Below, piece by piece: positions 61,480 to 64,000 of a stretch of 64,000 nt of DNA. Numbering within the stretch: position 1 is the first letter of the stretch; each line of letters begins with the position of its first letter. The DNA comes from Sipunculus nudus (lineage: Eukaryota > Annelida > Sipuncula > Golfingiida > Sipunculidae). Under the pieces are notes generated by a model. The model did not search any database, was not told the origin of the DNA, and saw only the letters and a program-made list of their open reading frames with translations. Both the position numbers and the translations under genes were made by a program. The stretch spans positions 13,638,664 to 13,702,663 of the forward strand of contig CM049315.1 of the NCBI GenBank assembly GCA_026874595.1. Reading direction: 5' to 3'.

Positions 61480-61960
61480 ACAGCCCTAAAAGAGGGTCAC
61501 TGGAACGGGAGCGGCGGAGAATAAAAATACCGCCAGATTAAACAAGATTTAGAGCAGGTACTTTAATGTAACTTGACTACAGCACGCCCAGGGTGTGAGT
61601 TGTTGTTATCGCACCTATAGAACTAACTCAATGCTTCTTCTAACAAGTCGCCAAAGTGAAATAAAGACAAGTGTAGCCTACAAAAAGAGGTACCAGCAGT
61701 GTTTACCCGTCTAATTGTGAAGCGTATACCGCGCTTGGAGTCGCGCTGAACAAACACAAGCCCGGGGTGGCATCGCGGACAAACCTGTAAACCAGGGGAC
61801 CGAGGGTTTCGGAACGTGTGGGCATACATGATTTATTGCTCAGTGAACAAGGAAGGAACGCCCGCGAGCCAATAGCGTAAAACATTACTATCGCCACCTC
61901 GTTAATTACAGTTTTGCAGCAATTGTCAAATAACGTACTAAGTGGCCGGCGCCTCAAATC
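61480..61960. promoter_or_regulatory. GC-richer non-repetitive island, candidate regulatory element
   Basis: Compared with the flanks, GC and CpG are raised (GGGAGCGGCGGAGAATAA near 61507, CCAATAGCG near 61869, CGTTAATTAC near 61901). It holds two overlapping - strand frames of 68 and 84 codons that I do not recognise. CCAAT and homeodomain cores suggest a regulatory element, by inference only. Confidence 0.22.
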
Positions 61961-62559
61961 GCCTAGCTATATAACTAACTAAACGTACTTGTATTTTACA
62001 TACTTATAAACACGTACCGATACACAGAAATATCTTCATGCTATTAGGTAATTTTTTTTTTATATAGATCGAAAGCAGGCGCAGCTTAATGTATATGCCT
62101 AGCTTGTATATAAATGAAGATATGGAGATATACTATTATATATATATATTATACATATGTTTGACATTGCTTCGTTTGATTCATTTTCATGGACTAAAAA
62201 TTCGTCGATACTACAACTTGTAAATAAAGTATTGTATTTCGAATCGATTGCTTGTACTGCGTACTGGTGCTAATTTCCATACTGTGGGTTCTTTATTGTA
62301 TATGACTGTACCAATTTACTTTATTAATGTGATCATAGATTTAACCCCGGTTTCTATTCATCCCGCACACTTTCATTGTTGCCTGAAGAATATCAGGCAC
62401 TTTTTGTGATCGTTTCTATTTACAAAGTGTCAAACAAGGCGACCCAACAAACATGGTTCAAGTTGACTACTGCCAATTCAATTTTCTTTTTAAAAACAGG
62501 GTAAAATATGTCTGGCGTCGCGACAGCATGCAGACTTTTGATACAGTTTAGTTTTGTTT

Positions 62560-62561
<2 letters not shown>
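61961..62561. other. Intergenic sequence, no gene seen
   Basis: No gene or repeat beyond short A/T runs. Confidence 0.5.

Positions 62562-62623
<62 letters not shown>
62562..62623. repeat. (TA)n microsatellite
   Basis: Uninterrupted (TA)n of 62 bases. Confidence 0.97.
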
Positions 62624-62628
<5 letters not shown>

Positions 62629-62764
62629 CTCAGCATGTTACATTTTATAGTTATTAAAGATTTATCCCTGGTATTTATTGTCTTGATGAGATTTAGGAAT
62701 TTCACTTAAAAATGGATCTGAATCAATCCCAATTAAAATGAACCATATTCACCGTTTAAGACCA

Positions 62765-62820
62765 GTGTGGGTGTGTGTGTATGTGTGTGTGTATCTATAT
62801 TTATATATATGTGTGTGTGC
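62765..62820. repeat. (GT)n-rich microsatellite
   Basis: Interrupted (GT)n with TATATATATGTG at the right side. Confidence 0.85.
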
Positions 62821-63020
62821 GTTATAGAGTGCTCCACTTATAACCAAAGCAAAGAGAATATTTACGCCATACAAGGAGGCAAAGCAGATATACTCACCTT
62901 GGTGTCTTTCTGTTTGTGTGCTGCTTGTTGTATCTGTATATCTAGTGTCTGCATGTAATGAATCAGGTGGATTTCAATGAAATTTTGTTGTCAAGTAGCC
63001 GATATAAAAGGCATTTCACT

Positions 63021-64000
63021 GAGGGCGGTCAAATCAAACAATCAAACTATACAGCAACATTGGAAACGTTTGTCCCGATCAAACTACACAGCAACACAGG
63101 AATCATTTGTCCCAATCAAAATATACAGCAACACAGGAAACATTTGTCCCAATCAAAATATACAGCAACACAAGAAACATTTGTCCAAATCAATCAACAT
63201 AGAAACGCCGGAAAAGTTTTTCCAAATCAAACAACACAGCAACATAGGAAACGTTTTTCCAAATCAAACAACACAGCAACACAGGAAACATTTGTCTCAA
63301 TAAAACTACACAGCAACATAGGAAACGTTTGTTCAAATCAAACTACATAGCAACACAGGAAACATTTGTCCCAATCAAACTACACAGCGACACAGGAAAC
63401 ATTTGTCCAAATCAAACTACACAGCAACTTAGGAAACGTTTGTCCAAATCAAACTATACAGCATTACAGGAAACATTTGTCCCAATCAAAATATACAGCA
63501 ACACAGGAAACATTTGTCCCAATCAAAATATACAGCACACAGGAAACATTTGTCCAAATCAATCAACATAGCAACACCGGAAAAGTTTTTCCAAATCAAA
63601 CAACACAGCAACATAGGAAACGTTTTTCCAAATCAAACAACACAGCAACACAGGAAACATTTGTCCCAATAAAACTACACAGCAACATAGGAAACGTTTG
63701 TCCAAATCAAACTACATAGCAACACAGGAAACATTTGTCCCAATCAAACTACACAGCGACACAGGAAACATTTGTCCAAATCAAACTACAAGGCAACTTA
63801 GGAAACGTTTGTCCAAATCAAACTATACAGCAACACAGGAAACATTTGTCCCAATCAAACTACATAACAACACAGAAAACATTTGTCCCAATAAAACTAC
63901 ACAGCAACATAGGAAACGTTTGTCCCAATCAAACTTCACAGCAACACAGGAAACATTTGTCCCAATCAAACTACACAGCAAGGCGAGGGCGGTCAAATCA
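63021..64000. repeat. 37-bp satellite array with higher-order structure, truncated by the window end
   Basis: The unit runs ACAGCAACACAGGAAACATT then TGTCCCAATCAAACTAC, 37 bases. About 26 copies fill the region. A block of ten units repeats with a 369-bp period (63181 onward matches 63550 onward, including the rarer GGAAAAGTTTTTCC variant). GAGGGCGGTCAAATCA occurs at both the left edge (63021-63036) and the window end (63985-64000), so the array appears to restart. Because 37 is not divisible by 3 and the unit lacks stops, all three + frames are open over long stretches. I do not treat these as genes. Confidence 0.93.

Noticed and set aside
63021-64000. Regular 37-bp repeats resembling a CRISPR array
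   Set aside because: There are no unique spacers between repeats. The units abut directly and vary gradually, as in a eukaryotic satellite.

Overview
The window is animal genomic DNA. It is AT-rich, it has one clear protein-coding exon bounded by a eukaryotic splice acceptor, and long introns or intergenic space filled with short interspersed elements, degenerate tandem blocks, long (AT)n arrays and poly-G/C tracts. The repeat style (blocks of AGGTCAAAGGTCAAGGTCA-type motifs, tRNA-headed SINEs, short non-autonomous DNA transposons) is what I associate with molluscs, probably a bivalve. That placement is an inference from repeat style and not proven.

The only securely identified gene is on the + strand: the large 3' coding exon of a Mastermind-like protein (MAML), the Notch/CSL transcriptional co-activator, at 23543-26002. 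It is Gln/Met/Pro-rich and carries an RPPPDY motif and an acidic, hydrophobic C-terminal end like those of vertebrate MAMLs. The exon holding the N-terminal Notch/CSL-binding helix is not in the window, so about 1-23542 is read as intron. That intron is poor in recognisable transposons and microsatellites. It holds several GC-richer or motif-dense islands (10.1-10.4, 17.36-17.45, 19.56-20.0 kb), two weak exon-like segments (2885-3036, 5577-5783) and one interspersed repeat (21384-22137). The 3' UTR follows the stop, with AATAAA signals at 26424, 27300 and 27761.

From about 26.5 kb onward the architecture changes sharply. There are nine long (AT)n arrays, a MITE with perfect 14-bp inverted repeats (28121-28492), related large repeats dense in nuclear-receptor half-sites (31079-32392 and 33291-34873), a probable pogo-type MITE (36769-37047), and a 333-bp tandem block split by a SINE with a 13-bp target duplication (39118-39361). 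There is also a 49-bp minisatellite split by a tRNA-like insertion (49019-49795) and a 37-bp satellite with higher-order structure that runs off the right edge (63021-64000).

No second gene can be named in 27-64 kb. Two short segments look like possible 5' coding exons of unknown genes: 30814-30969 (+), in a CpG-rich block with a strong start context and a CAG|GT donor, and 46859-46991 (-), a hydrophobic leader after a good acceptor. A compact duplicated forkhead/CCAAT element plus an NFI palindrome lies at 47440-47606. These are hypotheses needing transcript or cross-species support.
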